Source: Pseudevernia furfuracea (Eukaryota > Ascomycota > Lecanoromycetes > Lecanorales > Parmeliaceae). Taken from it: a stretch of DNA of 64,000 nucleotides. The stretch is from NCBI GenBank assembly GCA_022315425.1, contig JAIUPT010000020.1, forward strand, positions 1,116,001 through 1,180,000, read 5' to 3'. Below, one piece after another: positions 10,835 through 21,580 of the stretch. Each line of letters begins with the position of its first letter. Position 1 is the first letter of the stretch. The notes under the pieces were generated by a model, which was given only the letters and a program-made list of their open reading frames with translations, was not told where the DNA came from and ran no database searches. The position numbers were made by a program, and so were the translations under genes.

Positions 10835-11530
10835 TCAGACTGAGTCCCGTTCTTCATGCTCATTCGCCTCGATAGCAGCCTTTAACTCCGCCTTTCTGCC
10901 TTCCTTCCAAGCCTTATGCAGCTCTTCAATCTTGCCTCCCAACATCGTAGTCGTTGCAGGCTCCAGCAGCAGAACTCCTCTCGCTACCAGCGCGTTTTTC
11001 AAAACCACCTTACAGCCAATGCTCATGCCCAGCCCCACTCCCTCTACTCCCTTCAGCTCAATCCCATACACCCGTCTCCCTGCTGCATCTTGAAGCAACA
11101 GTTTATGCGGTCCGCCACCTTTCTGAACAGTTGCTCCTGTACTATCGTCTGCCTCCGTAGCAGCCACGCGAATGATCTCCCTTCCCTTGGTACCCTCTCC
11201 CCTCTCCAGCGCCTCGATCGCTTCAATCTGCTCCCAGCGGCTCTTGCTCATATCTTCAACTGCCAGCACTTGCACTGCGATTGAACCAGCAAGGCGACGC
11301 TCTTTGAAACTGGCGGTATGCACGTCTTGCGGAAAGCAGGTCGGAGAGGCCGTGGTGAGAGAGTTTGTGATGTCGGAGGCTAGCAGACGGAAACAGGCTG
11401 TTTGTGCCAGAGCTGGAAGGGGCGTTGTAGGCCGTTGCGTTGTTAAAAAGGTGGCGAGCCATGCGGAGTTCGGCGTGAGAGACTTTGTTGCGGTGAGTTG
11501 GGCGGATATTTGGGCTGCTGGGTCTGACAT
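10835..11530 (-). CDS. RMI1: RecQ-mediated genome instability protein 1 (Rmi1)
   Basis: Single exon, 231 residues, ATG at 11530. Rmi1 is the OB-fold partner of topoisomerase III and the RecQ helicase (Sgs1/BLM) in the complex that dissolves double Holliday junctions. The N-terminal helical part contains SAWLATFLTTQRPTTPLPALAQTA. The OB-fold core follows: SIAVQVLAVEDMSKSRWEQIEAI, then LLLQDAAGRRVYGIELKGVEG and IGCKVVLKNALVARGVLLL. Length and motif order match fungal Rmi1. It is divergent from VPS51, with 302 bp between the starts. Confidence 0.88.
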   Translation of the reverse strand: MSDPAAQISAQLTATKSLTPNSAWLATFLTTQRPTTPLPALAQTACFRLLASDITNSLTTASPTCFPQDVHTASFKERRLAGSIAVQVLAVEDMSKSRWEQIEAIEALERGEGTKGREIIRVAATEADDSTGATVQKGGGPHKLLLQDAAGRRVYGIELKGVEGVGLGMSIGCKVVLKNALVARGVLLLEPATTTMLGGKIEELHKAWKEGRKAELKAAIEANEHEERDSV

Positions 11531-11832
11531 TGCACTTGATTCTCAACAGGGGGGTTGTCCTTCGCTGCTGAATGCATTACTGAGCGCTACCATTGATAGT
11601 CGGGTCATTGAAATCATCCATGAATCCTACACATTAGGACCATACTATATCATCAGCTAATCCACATTGTTGTGAGCTCTGATACCGACATAAAGACAAC
11701 CATGACGCTAACAAACATAGAATACAAACCCTAGTTAAGCGAACGACCGCGCTTATCGCGCCTCTCCTCTCAACTGTTCCCGACCCTTGCCTGCAGGCCG
11801 CATGGTCTATTGTTTAGCATCGCTCCTCTACG
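11531..11832. promoter_or_regulatory. Shared divergent promoter RMI1/VPS51
   Basis: This 302-bp gap between two divergent start codons must hold both promoters. I see no clear TATA box. Function is inferred only from position. Confidence 0.45.
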
Positions 11833-12579
11833 ATGGCAACAGTCACTTCTCCACGCCCGTCCAACCCCTCCGGCTCCCTCGCCAGCACGCCCACCACATC
11901 CCGCACCACCTCCCCCGCCCCAACCCGCCGCCAACACCGCGTCGCCCTCCGCGACTACTACAACCTCAAAACCGCCGTCCCCAACGAAGCCCCCTCGAAC
12001 CCGCACCCCTCGGCACCGGACCCTCCATCCAGCGAGCTCGACGCCGCAGACTTCGATGCGGATGCCTACGTCAAGTCCGTGCTCGCAGGGCACGGATTGG
12101 AAGGGGTGTTGAGGGTCGAAGCGGGGTTGGTCAACGAGATCAAAGGACTGGACGGAGAGCGGAAGGCGTTGGTGTATGACAACTATTCGAAGTTGATCGC
12201 GGCGACGGATACGATTAGGAAGATGAGGGACAATATGGATCCGTTGACGCCGACGACTAGCACGCTGAGTCCGGCCGTGGCGCATATCGCGGAGACGGCG
12301 AGGGGGTTGGTGGCGAGGGCCGCGGATGGGAAAGGTGGAAGTGAGGCAGATGGTGGGGAGGAAAGAGAAGAGGTGGGAAAGGTGAGGGGGAGGCAGCGGG
12401 ATACGGTGAGGTGGGTGCTGGAGACGCCGAGGAGGCTGGAAGTGATGCTTGATGAAGGGAGGGTGGACGATGCGAGAAAGGATTGGGAGGAGATACAGGG
12501 GATACTACAAAAATGGCGAGATGTAGCTGGCGTTGAAGAACTGAGAGATGAATGTGAAAGGACCATGAGCAAATTCTGA
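11833..12579 (+). CDS. VPS51: GARP/EARP tethering subunit Vps51
   Basis: Single exon, 248 residues. Vps51 is the small subunit of the GARP complex that tethers endosome-derived vesicles at the trans-Golgi. After a Ser/Thr/Pro-rich leader comes HRVALRDYYNL, then the Vps51/Vps67 core FDADAYVKSVLAGHGLEGVL and VNEIKGLDGERKALVYDNYSKLI, with ATDTIRKMRDNMDPLTPTTSTL. The C-terminal half is charged and helical (WVLETPRRLEVML). Length is as expected for the short fungal forms. Its 3' end is convergent with SKI3, 149 bp away. Confidence 0.9.
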   Translation: MATVTSPRPSNPSGSLASTPTTSRTTSPAPTRRQHRVALRDYYNLKTAVPNEAPSNPHPSAPDPPSSELDAADFDADAYVKSVLAGHGLEGVLRVEAGLVNEIKGLDGERKALVYDNYSKLIAATDTIRKMRDNMDPLTPTTSTLSPAVAHIAETARGLVARAADGKGGSEADGGEEREEVGKVRGRQRDTVRWVLETPRRLEVMLDEGRVDDARKDWEEIQGILQKWRDVAGVEELRDECERTMSKF

Positions 12580-12728
12580 ATTAAGTTGAGTCCAGAGGCA
12601 GAGGATCTTCGCATTCAGCAATCCTTCACATAATGCGGTAGGTCTCCCTGAATATTCTATGTCTCTGACGTTGGCAATTTTGAACATCGTCAAGATCCAT
12701 CATATCATCTAATCATACACCATTGGAT

Positions 12729-15700
12729 TTAGACAAGGCCTTGCCAAGCCTGAGCAGTCCAAGGGGCAACCATGATAGCTCTCTGTGCATCATCGAGCCT
12801 CCTCGTTCCCGAATAAGCCTTGGAAAGATCGTTTGCATCACGATGACCTCCAGGAGGACAAGCTTTGGTTGCTGTAAGCACAGCCATTTCTGCAGGATAG
12901 CTCTCTTCTGAAAGACCAGCCAGCTGCGACCAACCATGGGGCCGGGAAGGTGCAAGCATAGTCGTGGCGGTTGCTTGGAATATCGCTGATGTGTCTTGCC
13001 CTGCATCACTAGGAAACAGCGTAGAAATAGTCGTCAGTAGCTTGACGACTTTGCCTTGCTCATGGGCATTCAAGGAGTCTCGGGTTCGCAATCGTTCTAG
13101 ATCCACAGTCACCGCTTCAATGGTATCTCGGTCATCGTCTAGGACAGCAATGACACCGAGGAGAATGATGGCGCCTGAGTGACCAGGATGGTTCTCTACG
13201 CAATCGAATAACTGCTCTCGAGCCACGCTCCGTTCCTGGTCGCCGCCTTTCGCCCATAGGACCTGTGCCAGAAGACAGACTATGTCAGGATTACCTTGCG
13301 TCTCTTCCAAAGCGCTTCGGAACATGCTGATAGCTTGGTCCATCGTTCCTTGATAGTAGTAGGCTAAGCCAGCTGTCATATGCGCCGAGAGTCGGACTTT
13401 CTGGCGAGCCTCATGCTTCACATCTTCTTCTTCGGAGAGGTTAAGAGCTGTCTCTGCATTCTCCGCTGCAGCTTCAAACTCTCGCTGTGCCAATTGAGCT
13501 CGACCTAGATCAGCCTTTGCTAGAGCAAACCGCATAAGAAGGACCGGAGATTCTGATGTCTCGTACTCCGCTTCAAGATTTGAAGCGACTAGATTGAGTG
13601 TAGCTGCTGCGTCGCCAAAGTCGCCGACTCGCTCAGCGAACAGGGAAGAGAGATGCTGGAAAGCAATGTCGGCGGAGATTTGAGAGCGTAACTGATGGAG
13701 AGCGAACAAAGGCTGAATAGCGCTTGTCATACTGCTTAGTGGAGAGGAGAGGAGATGATCGAATGTGGACATGGCAAACTGCCGCTTAATCATGGGAGAG
13801 GACGAGTCCGCTATCTCAAAAGCGTGGGTGAATAAGTTTCGAGCCTCGTTAACTTCTCCTATTTGCGTGGCCAAGAGACCCTGCCCAAGCCACGCTTGAG
13901 CATAATCGGGATCGGAAGATTGGGCACGTGCGTAAGCGTCATTGGCAAGCTGAATGTCGTTCTGTATCAGATACAGCGTTCCCAGATTCGTCCAGACTCT
14001 TGCATTCTTGTCATCGAGATAAAGACTGCGAACGAACGAATGCTGGGAGACTTTTGGGTTGAGATTAGAAGTCACTATGCCAAGAGAGTTCCAGAACTCG
14101 GCGTTACCAGCTTCGAGTTCAATCGCTCGTTTGAATGCCTGTACAGATGCTCTGAGATGTTTCATTAGCTTTTTCTGAGACTCCGTCCTAGGCCCATCCT
14201 GACTGCATACGTGTGCACGATGCTCTGTCCAGCCGAGGTTATACCATGCAACGGCTCTGGCATGAATATCATTGGCACAAGCGTGGATTGCACGTTTCTG
14301 GGCCAGTATCGCTGCGTTTACGCTCAACTGGAGATGAGAATGTGTCTGCTGATCAGGCTGAATTAAGGTCTGCAACGTCTCATCACTAATTCCATCCATC
14401 TCTGCCAGTATATTGTATACTTGGAGATCGATATCAGCCTCCAGAAGCGATAGCAAGACTTGGGTCGGAAGCCTTGAAGCGTAGGCTGATGCATAGGTAA
14501 ATATGGAACAGGCATCACCAATTGCTTTCCAAAGGTTGAAAGCTTCGTGGTGTTCTTTTGCAATGCTCTTGGCAACATATATTGCCTCCCTCGCGGCATC
14601 TGCCGCACGGCCAAAGAAGCCGAGTTCAATGTTGTGCCAAGCGCCTTCGACGAAACTTTGCAACAGGGCAATGGAGACTCCAAATTCGGTAGGCCTAAGT
14701 TTCAAGACCTCTTGATATCCAGCAATGGCATCATCATACTGGCCTAACTCTCGCTTTACATTTGCGAGCATGTATTTTGAGAACCAACTGTCCTTCACAC
14801 TACCGTCTTTGGAAGTGTCCTCAAGTTTTTGGGCGTATTCGAAAGCTTTGGTGGCTGCAATATAACGCCCCGAGTTATGGTAACTTTCACCGAGACCTAC
14901 CCAGCAATGGTAGTTTTCGGGAGAAGTTCGTAGTGCTGACTGAAAAGAGACGATACTTTTTCGGTAGTCCTGGTTATTGAGCTGTACAACTCCTAAAGCT
15001 GCAAAAGGCCAGCTGACTCCTTGCTTTTTCGACCCGGGAGCCGCTCTGACTTTGCCAGACTCCACCACTCGCTGGGCGACAACCTCAACGAGGTCCCATT
15101 CACTTGATTTAGCGAATGACCGAGCAAGGCGCTCCGCAGCCTCAACTTCGGATGATGAGAGCTCAAAGGCTTTTTGGAAGCATTTCCGAGCACGCTTCTT
15201 GTCTCTCCCGTAGTCGGCATAATATATTCCAAGTATTGTGTAGGCAGGTGCATAGTTCAAGTCTGCTTGCAGCGAAGCAAGAAACCGAGCATATGCCCCT
15301 TCACGGTTTTTGCGCGCCTTGTGAGAAGTTTCAATATTCCAGATGCACATTCCGACCCGATACAACGTTTGAGATCGTAGAAATTTTGCTCGTGTGTCAG
15401 AGCCTTCTATACTTGGAAGGCAAGCCTCGAGCTCATGCAGGCTCGTCTCGCTGTCGCCATTTAGGGCTTTACACCAGGCCGCCTCGGCTTTGATCCGAGG
15501 CTCAGAATTTCGCTTCAAAGCACGGTCGAAGAAGTCGATAGCTTTGACGTACTGCTCCTGCTCTTCGAGTATCAAACCGATCCCGATCAGTGCAGAACTC
15601 TCGGTAGGTTTGCGGTGGAGTACGTTCTCAAACAGTTCCATTGCTTCCGGGTGATGTCGCGGTGCTTGAAACTGGACCAATGCTGTGGCTAGTATAATTT

Positions 15701-17055
15701 TCATTGCATCGAACAGATTTCCTAGGGCAAGGCCAGACATGCCGGATTCATTCGAAACACGCTGCAGCCCTTGTCTTGCTGTGGCCGCAGCGCTCTCATT
15801 TTCTTCGAGATGTAAGTACATGAGCCCCATAATACGGTGTGCTAAGATTGATGATGAGCTCTCTTCGATGCCTTCGGTCATAAGAATGAGCCTGTCCTCT
15901 CCGGACAGTGGGGAATTGTCTTCACTCTCCTCGTTCTGCTCCTGGGCAGAATCTGTCAGTTTCGGAAAGGGAGAAACGTCGCTTTCAAGGAAGCCTTTCA
16001 GCAGCTTGCTGAGTCCACCGTCTGGAAACAGTGCAATGAACTCTCTGAGTAATCCAGCATCCATCTCCACAATATCTGCGATGTCTTTCCACTCCAGATC
16101 GATTGTCCACGCAAGCAGGAATTGGTGCTTTAGGATAACTAGCCCTTGCGCCATCTTCTGGACTTGATTCCTTTTTGCTGCCTTCTTCGCCGTTGGTACG
16201 ACGACGAGAGTGTCGTATGCGTGCTGGAGGAGTTTCTCCTCGTATTGACGCCGAATCTTGTCATCGTGGGTCCAGTCGATAATGTTTTCGTATAGAGACT
16301 CCAGTTGACTATTCTCTAGCACTTCCCTCTTAACTTCCGAAGTGACTTGGTCGATCTTTGCTCCAAGACGAGTCCGTCGTTGCCCAATTTCAGTGTTAAT
16401 CTTCTCTTTCTCTTCCGCCTCTATTATGTCTGCAATCCTGGAATATGTGAAAGCTGGTTGGGGAATTCCACCTTCGAGATAATCATACAGAGTACTGGTG
16501 GGCAGTAAAGTCTCCAAAGAATGTTTGTATTGTGCCCTAGAACCGTACTTTTTGGCATTTTCTGTGTACTTGTTCACGACTGTTTGACACCGTATCTTGT
16601 CGTCCCTAACACCGCAACTCCATCAGCCACAAGATCTCATCACCCAATGTACAAAAGTCGTTGCCCCACGTACTCATTCATGTGCAACTCCGCTAATCGA
16701 ATTGCTGCATCATGATAATTGTCAAGCTTTTTGCCAGATTGCTTTTCGTAAAGCCCCACTAGCCCTTGCCATGCCAGAGCATCCTTGCTTTTTATGCCAA
16801 TGGCGGTTCTGTAAGCTTCTTCGGATTCTTCATTCCAATTCAGCTTTTCGAGCGCTCGGCCTAGGAATACATTACTGGAGGCGGCAGAGTCAGTCTCACC
16901 ACCGACAAAATAGGGACAATAGGTGCGACTGTATACGCATGATAGTTTTTTGAATCGGTCCTGAGCACCGTTCTGGCCTGTTCAATTGCATCCTCATACT
17001 TGTCCGCATCCAAAGCTGCTTTTGCGGCTTTGAGAGCTGCTTTTGTAACGGACAT
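12729..17055 (-). CDS. SKI3: Superkiller complex TPR protein Ski3
   Basis: Three exons, 16937-17055, 16674-16874 and 12729-16605, with introns of 62 and 68 bp; 1398 residues. Ski3 (TTC37) is the TPR scaffold of the cytoplasmic Ski complex, which feeds mRNA to the exosome for 3'-to-5' decay. The N-terminus (MSVTKAALKAAKAALDADKYEDAIEQA) is the first TPR. Exon 2 continues with ANVFLGRALEKLNWNEESEEAY. The third exon begins DDKIRCQTVVNKYTENAKKYGSR, which is conserved in fungal Ski3. Many TPR units follow across the protein (for example FLASLQADLNYAPAYTILGIYYADYG). An exon-3-only reading would lack an ATG, so the upstream exons are needed. The C-terminus ends APWTAQAWQGLV. It is divergent from the GH5 gene, 425 bp apart. 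Confidence 0.92.
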
Positions 17056-17480
17056 GCTGTAAGAGTACAGTCACTTTAATGTCCGGATCAGATGGCATGA
17101 CGGCCAGATAGGTTCATCTGTCACTGAGAGCTTCTGCTAGTGATCAACCGCCGACATAATGTGTGAATTATGAAACTAAAGTAGGCAAAGGTTTGTTTGC
17201 TAGACACCTCTTTTCGGAACGGGAGATCTGCAGCTGGGGTGACCTCAGCATTCAGCAACCCAATTTGCCTTCCATCCATCTCCCTTTCGAACGGTATAAA
17301 ACTGGTCCGACGGAGAACAAGTTCGATATATTGGACAGTAGAATTGGCTTCTCTACTTCTGTTTTCGCAAATTTGAGAGGCGGATGTGATGACAATTTAG
17401 CCCCCCAAACCCTCTTGCTTACGCTCCCCCCCTAGTGTTTCGCATCTCTTCGGCCACTGCGACTGCGACTGCGACGACTC
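17056..17480. promoter_or_regulatory. Shared divergent promoter SKI3/GH5 gene
   Basis: This 425-bp gap lies between two divergent starts. It ends in a C-rich tract and three tandem GCGACT units directly before the GH5 start (about 17458-17475). Promoter function is inferred from position only. Confidence 0.4.
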
Positions 17481-19887
17481 ATGGCGCCCCTGCGCCTCAG
17501 GATAGAGGGGCGAACGTTTCGTGATAGCGAGCACAGGGAGATTACCCTGCGTGGTATCAATGTCGCCGGAGACGCCAAGTTCCCAACGAACCCCGAATTA
17601 CCTTCGAACAACCCCAACAGGTTCTATGAAGGAGATGATCTATCCTTCGTTGGCAGACCTTTTTCAATAGACGAGGCACATACCCATTTCTCTCGGCTGA
17701 AAAGATGGGGATATAATTTAATACGTTACGTATTCACATGGGAAGCCATTGAGCACGCCGGACCCGGGAAGTATGACGAGGAGTGGGTGCAGCATACCAT
17801 TGAGGTCTTGAGATTGGCCAAGGGATACGGCTTCTACATATTCATGGATCCTCATCAAGATGTCTGGTCAAGATTCACTGGTGGTTCTGGTGCACCCTTA
17901 TGGACAATCTACGCGATGGGACTAAATCCGCGGGCATTCCCTTCGACCCAAGCAGCTTGGGTACAAAACACCTACCCTGATCCTGATAAATATCCGAAGA
18001 TGATCTGGGCAACAAATTATACGCGGCTGGCATGTCAAGTCATCTTCACCATGTTCTTTGGAGGAAAAGATTTTACGCCCAGGGCCATCATCGATGGGAA
18101 GAACATCCAGGACTACCTGCAGGACCACTTTGTCGGAGCGTGCCGTCACCTTGCTCGAAGAATACAGGAAGCAGGAGAGATCGAAAATGATGTGGTCATT
18201 GGTTGGGAGAGTATGAACGAGCCGAACCGAGGCCTCATTGGCTGGCAGGATGTTTCGGTCATCCCCGCGGATCAGAAATTACAGAAAGGGCCTTCGCCGA
18301 CTGCATGGCAAGCAATTTTGACTGGATCTGGTAGAGCATGCGAAATAGACACCTGGGATTTTGGTGGTTTGGGACCATACAAATCCGGCAATGAGCTAAT
18401 AGACCCCAAAGGAGACTCGGCTTGGTTACCAGCAGATTATGATGATTCAAGATACGGTTGGAAGAGGGATCCGGGGTGGAAATTGGGAGAATGTATCTGG
18501 GCACAGCATGGGATTTGGGACCCATCAAACGATCAATTGCTGAAGAAGGATTACTTCGCAAGGCAGCCGAAGAGCGGCAGGAAAATCGATTATGAGTTTT
18601 TCACAAACAACTACTTCATGCCATACTATCGAAGACATCGGAAAGCCATCACAAGCGTACATGAAAATGCTATAATGTTCTGTCAACCACCAGTCCTCGA
18701 GATACCCCCTTCAATCAAAGGTACTGATGACGATGACCCAAACCTGGTCTTTGCTCCTCATTTTTACGATGGCGTTACTCTGATGATGAAGAGGTGGTGA
18801 GTGCAAGCGGTCTGAATCGAGGAAAGCTAGCTGAATTATACTGGTAGGAATCGATATTGGAATGTGGATGTTTTTGGAATTCTGCGAGGAAAGTATTTGT
18901 CACCAGCGTTTGCTGTCAAAGTAGGTGAGACGGCAATAAGGAATTGCTTCAGAGATCAGCTCTCCGGCATCAGGAAAGAAGGAATGGAATACATGGGAAA
19001 CCATCCTTGCATCTTCACGGAAATCGGTATACCATATGATATGGACGACAAGTACGCTTACAAAACCGGTGACTACTCGAGCCAATCATCTGCCATGGAT
19101 GCGAATCATTTCGCGCTAGAAGGTTGCGGCTGCAATGGCTACGCTTTGTGGTTATACATGGCTATGGTAAGCTGAGTTCTCGTGATTAGCCTCTGAATAT
19201 GGCTGACGATATCAGAATAACCACGAATGGGGTGACCTTTGGAATGGCGAAGACCTTTCCATTTTCTCACTCGACGACAAGCCTCTACCTCTCCATCCCG
19301 AACCCAATTCGGAAGTACCAGGTCCGACCCCCAACGCCTCTTCTGTCTCTGTAGACAGGACTTCGCCTGCGTTTTCCGAAAGCCGCTCGACTGATACATC
19401 ACCTGTCATTCCAGAAACCCTGAAGAACAAGCTCTCGACCCCTTCTATTTCGTCGCATAAATCGAACACACCATCAGAGATTGGTAGCACGCCCGGCTTC
19501 CGTGCTGCAGAGGCATACGTGCGCCCTAGCCCGATGGCTACTGTCGGAAACATCACCTCGTCTGGCTTTGACCTGCGCAACGCAACATTTACTTTTTCGC
19601 TGGAGTGCAACACAGCTGCTACAGAAGAAGTACCTACAGAAGTCTTCCTACCCGAATTCCATTTCCCTCGTGACAATACCGCGGTTGAAGTTACAAGCGG
19701 CAAGTGGAGCATCAGCGTCGACGATAAGTATGGTGGCCTAATCCAAAGCCTCAGATGGTACCATGGTGCGGGTAAGCAGAGCATGACGGTCAAAGGGGTG
19801 AAAAGACGGCAGGGTATAGCGTTGGGGAGAGAGGAAGAAGAAGGGTATTACGAGCAATGCAGGCAGAGAGGCTGTAGCATTATGTGA
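17481..19887 (+). CDS. GH5 beta-glucosylceramidase / steryl-glucosidase-like
   Basis: Three exons, 17481-18796, 18848-19166 and 19216-19887, with introns of 51 and 49 bp; 768 residues. It belongs to glycoside hydrolase family 5, most like the fungal subfamily (GH5_12) that cleaves glucosylceramide or ergosteryl glucoside. The N-terminus has RDSEHREITLRGINVAGDAK. The acid/base Glu lies in GWESMNEPN (about residue 247) and the nucleophile Glu in CIFTEIGIPYD (about residue 496). FALEGCGCNGYALWLY and a NNHEWGDLWNGEDLS block follow. After a Ser/Thr-rich insert comes a beta-sandwich-like C-terminal domain. No signal peptide is visible. The protein ends CSIM, a CaaX-type farnesylation motif (see finding). 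Exact substrate cannot be told from sequence. Confidence 0.88.
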
Positions 19888-20366
19888 ATATTGAATTCAG
19901 CGATCAGCGATATGCGAGCATTGTACCAACACGCTCATCAGGGCTGCATATTCTTGTTTGACTCCAACTATCAGTATTGGGCAAGAGTTGAGGTCGTGAA
20001 CTTTACACCGAGACGTTCCAAGGTGAGTTATTCCCAAATTTGTGCACGTAGGACTCAATTTGCTTCATAGATCCTAGTATTTCCGTGGCTTCTAGGGGTT
20101 CCAGATATTGTGTATTTTTTCACGTTCCTATTCCCAACCCATCAGTCACAAGTCTCGAGGCTTAAAATTCATGATCGATTCCAATTATGCGATAGTACAC
20201 CCTTGGGTTGCAAATCATTGCTATTCTGATTCCGGAGCCTGTGTTCGATTCCCTTTCCCCTTTCCGGAGACTTTGCCCGTTTTTGCACCTTCAAGCCCTT
20301 CCGATCAATGTTATTGCAGATAAGTCCACATACCATCACCAATTTCCTCGCAGCGATCCAAACTTC
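19888..20366. other. Intergenic, nothing recognised
   Basis: This is the convergent gap between the GH5 gene and the small Gly-rich gene. I see no coding sequence or repeat. Confidence 0.4.
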
Positions 20367-20636
20367 TCAAGTCCAGAACCCTTTCTTTCCCTTGCCGGCA
20401 TCTTCGATTCCGTTTCCTATATCCCGAGAGCCCCCCTCTACACCATTCCCCAGTGCCTCCAAGGCCTCCCCGACCGGCTTTCCAGCACTGCCCGTCACAC
20501 CCGTCACAGTTTGCCCGACTCCTCGGCCTGTGGCACCGACGATGCCTCCAACCGTCTTGGCCACTCCAGAGACTCCGTTTCCAACGGTCGAGGTGACGAA
20601 GCTGATTGGGTTGTTGCTGTTGTTTGAGGTAGGCAT
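20367..20636 (-). CDS. Small Gly/Val/Thr-rich fungal protein
   Basis: Single exon, 89 residues with an ATG at 20636. The sequence has a loose repeat of the form TVGxxVSGVAKTVGGIVGATGR, continuing GVGQTVTGVTGSAGKPVGEAL. It contains no Cys, signal peptide or membrane helix that I can identify. Small Gly-rich proteins of this kind are common in Pezizomycotina. Function is unknown. The alternating small residues suggest an amphipathic or surface-active peptide, but that is speculation. Confidence 0.65.
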   Translation of the reverse strand: MPTSNNSNNPISFVTSTVGNGVSGVAKTVGGIVGATGRGVGQTVTGVTGSAGKPVGEALEALGNGVEGGSRDIGNGIEDAGKGKKGFWT

Positions 20637-21580
20637 TTTCGTTTGGGAGTGCTGGGTTGGTGGCAGTACCAGAGCTGAAAGGATTTCTTGCTATGAATGA
20701 TAATTGTGGGTCTTGGTAAGATTCATTATCGGGTGAAATGGATAGAAGAGCGGGGTTATGGCGGCAGGCTGCAACTGCCGTGCTCGGCTAGCCTCGGATA
20801 GCGTTTGCAGTGGAGGACAAAGTCTAATTTGGTTGATAGATCATGTTGATGGTATAACTGTGTTTATAACCATGGTTTCTTTCGGAATGATGAAAGTACG
20901 TGGTCATATATAGGTATAACAAATCTAGAGATGCTATACTTTAGTGAGATTTCATCTCAGACTGTCCGAAACAATAATACCCCAGGTCAACCAATGATGT
21001 TGAAACAGCGGTAGATAAATTCAGCATTGGATTTGTACAGCCTCAGGAACAGTGATCTTGGTTGATCTTCTCCAGTTCGGCAGAGTTACTTATGGCACAG
21101 CTGATACCACCCGTTCCACAATGTGATATTTGCATAAAGAAAATTCCTTACTGCACCCAGTCTTTAGATGTGCATGATATGATGGATGGTTGGACAATGG
21201 CAGCTCTAGCCGTGCCGTTCCTGCCAAGAGGTATGACGTAACAAACACTAGGGATACGCTAGAGTGCACTAAAAGTACCTAAGGTACCATCGGTCTTCAC
21301 GAGCTAACCCCAGATTCTAAGCTCGGACCAAGACAGGTCCTCAGGTCCAGCATCGCACAGCATCGCATTCTACCCCTTTTCTATTGTCGACACGGTAGGC
21401 TTGCTGTCTTGAACCAAGTAAGTTGATTATACACGTTATATGCCTGTCCATACCTTATGCAAGAAGAAAACTTGTGCTCGGCAGTACTGACCGTTCCGTA
21501 CGTAAACAGCGCGACTCCGTCTGATCCATCAATTGCGCTCACCCAAAGCTCGCTTCGCACAACCTAACTTCACCTTCAAC
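20637..21580. other. Intergenic, nothing recognised
   Basis: This is a 944-bp A/T-rich gap between two divergent starts. It probably holds both promoters. No supported open frame or repeat is seen. Confidence 0.4.

Noticed and set aside
20240..20275. tRNA-like T-loop string (GTTCGATTCC)
   Set aside because: No acceptor stem, anticodon arm or D-loop could be paired around it.
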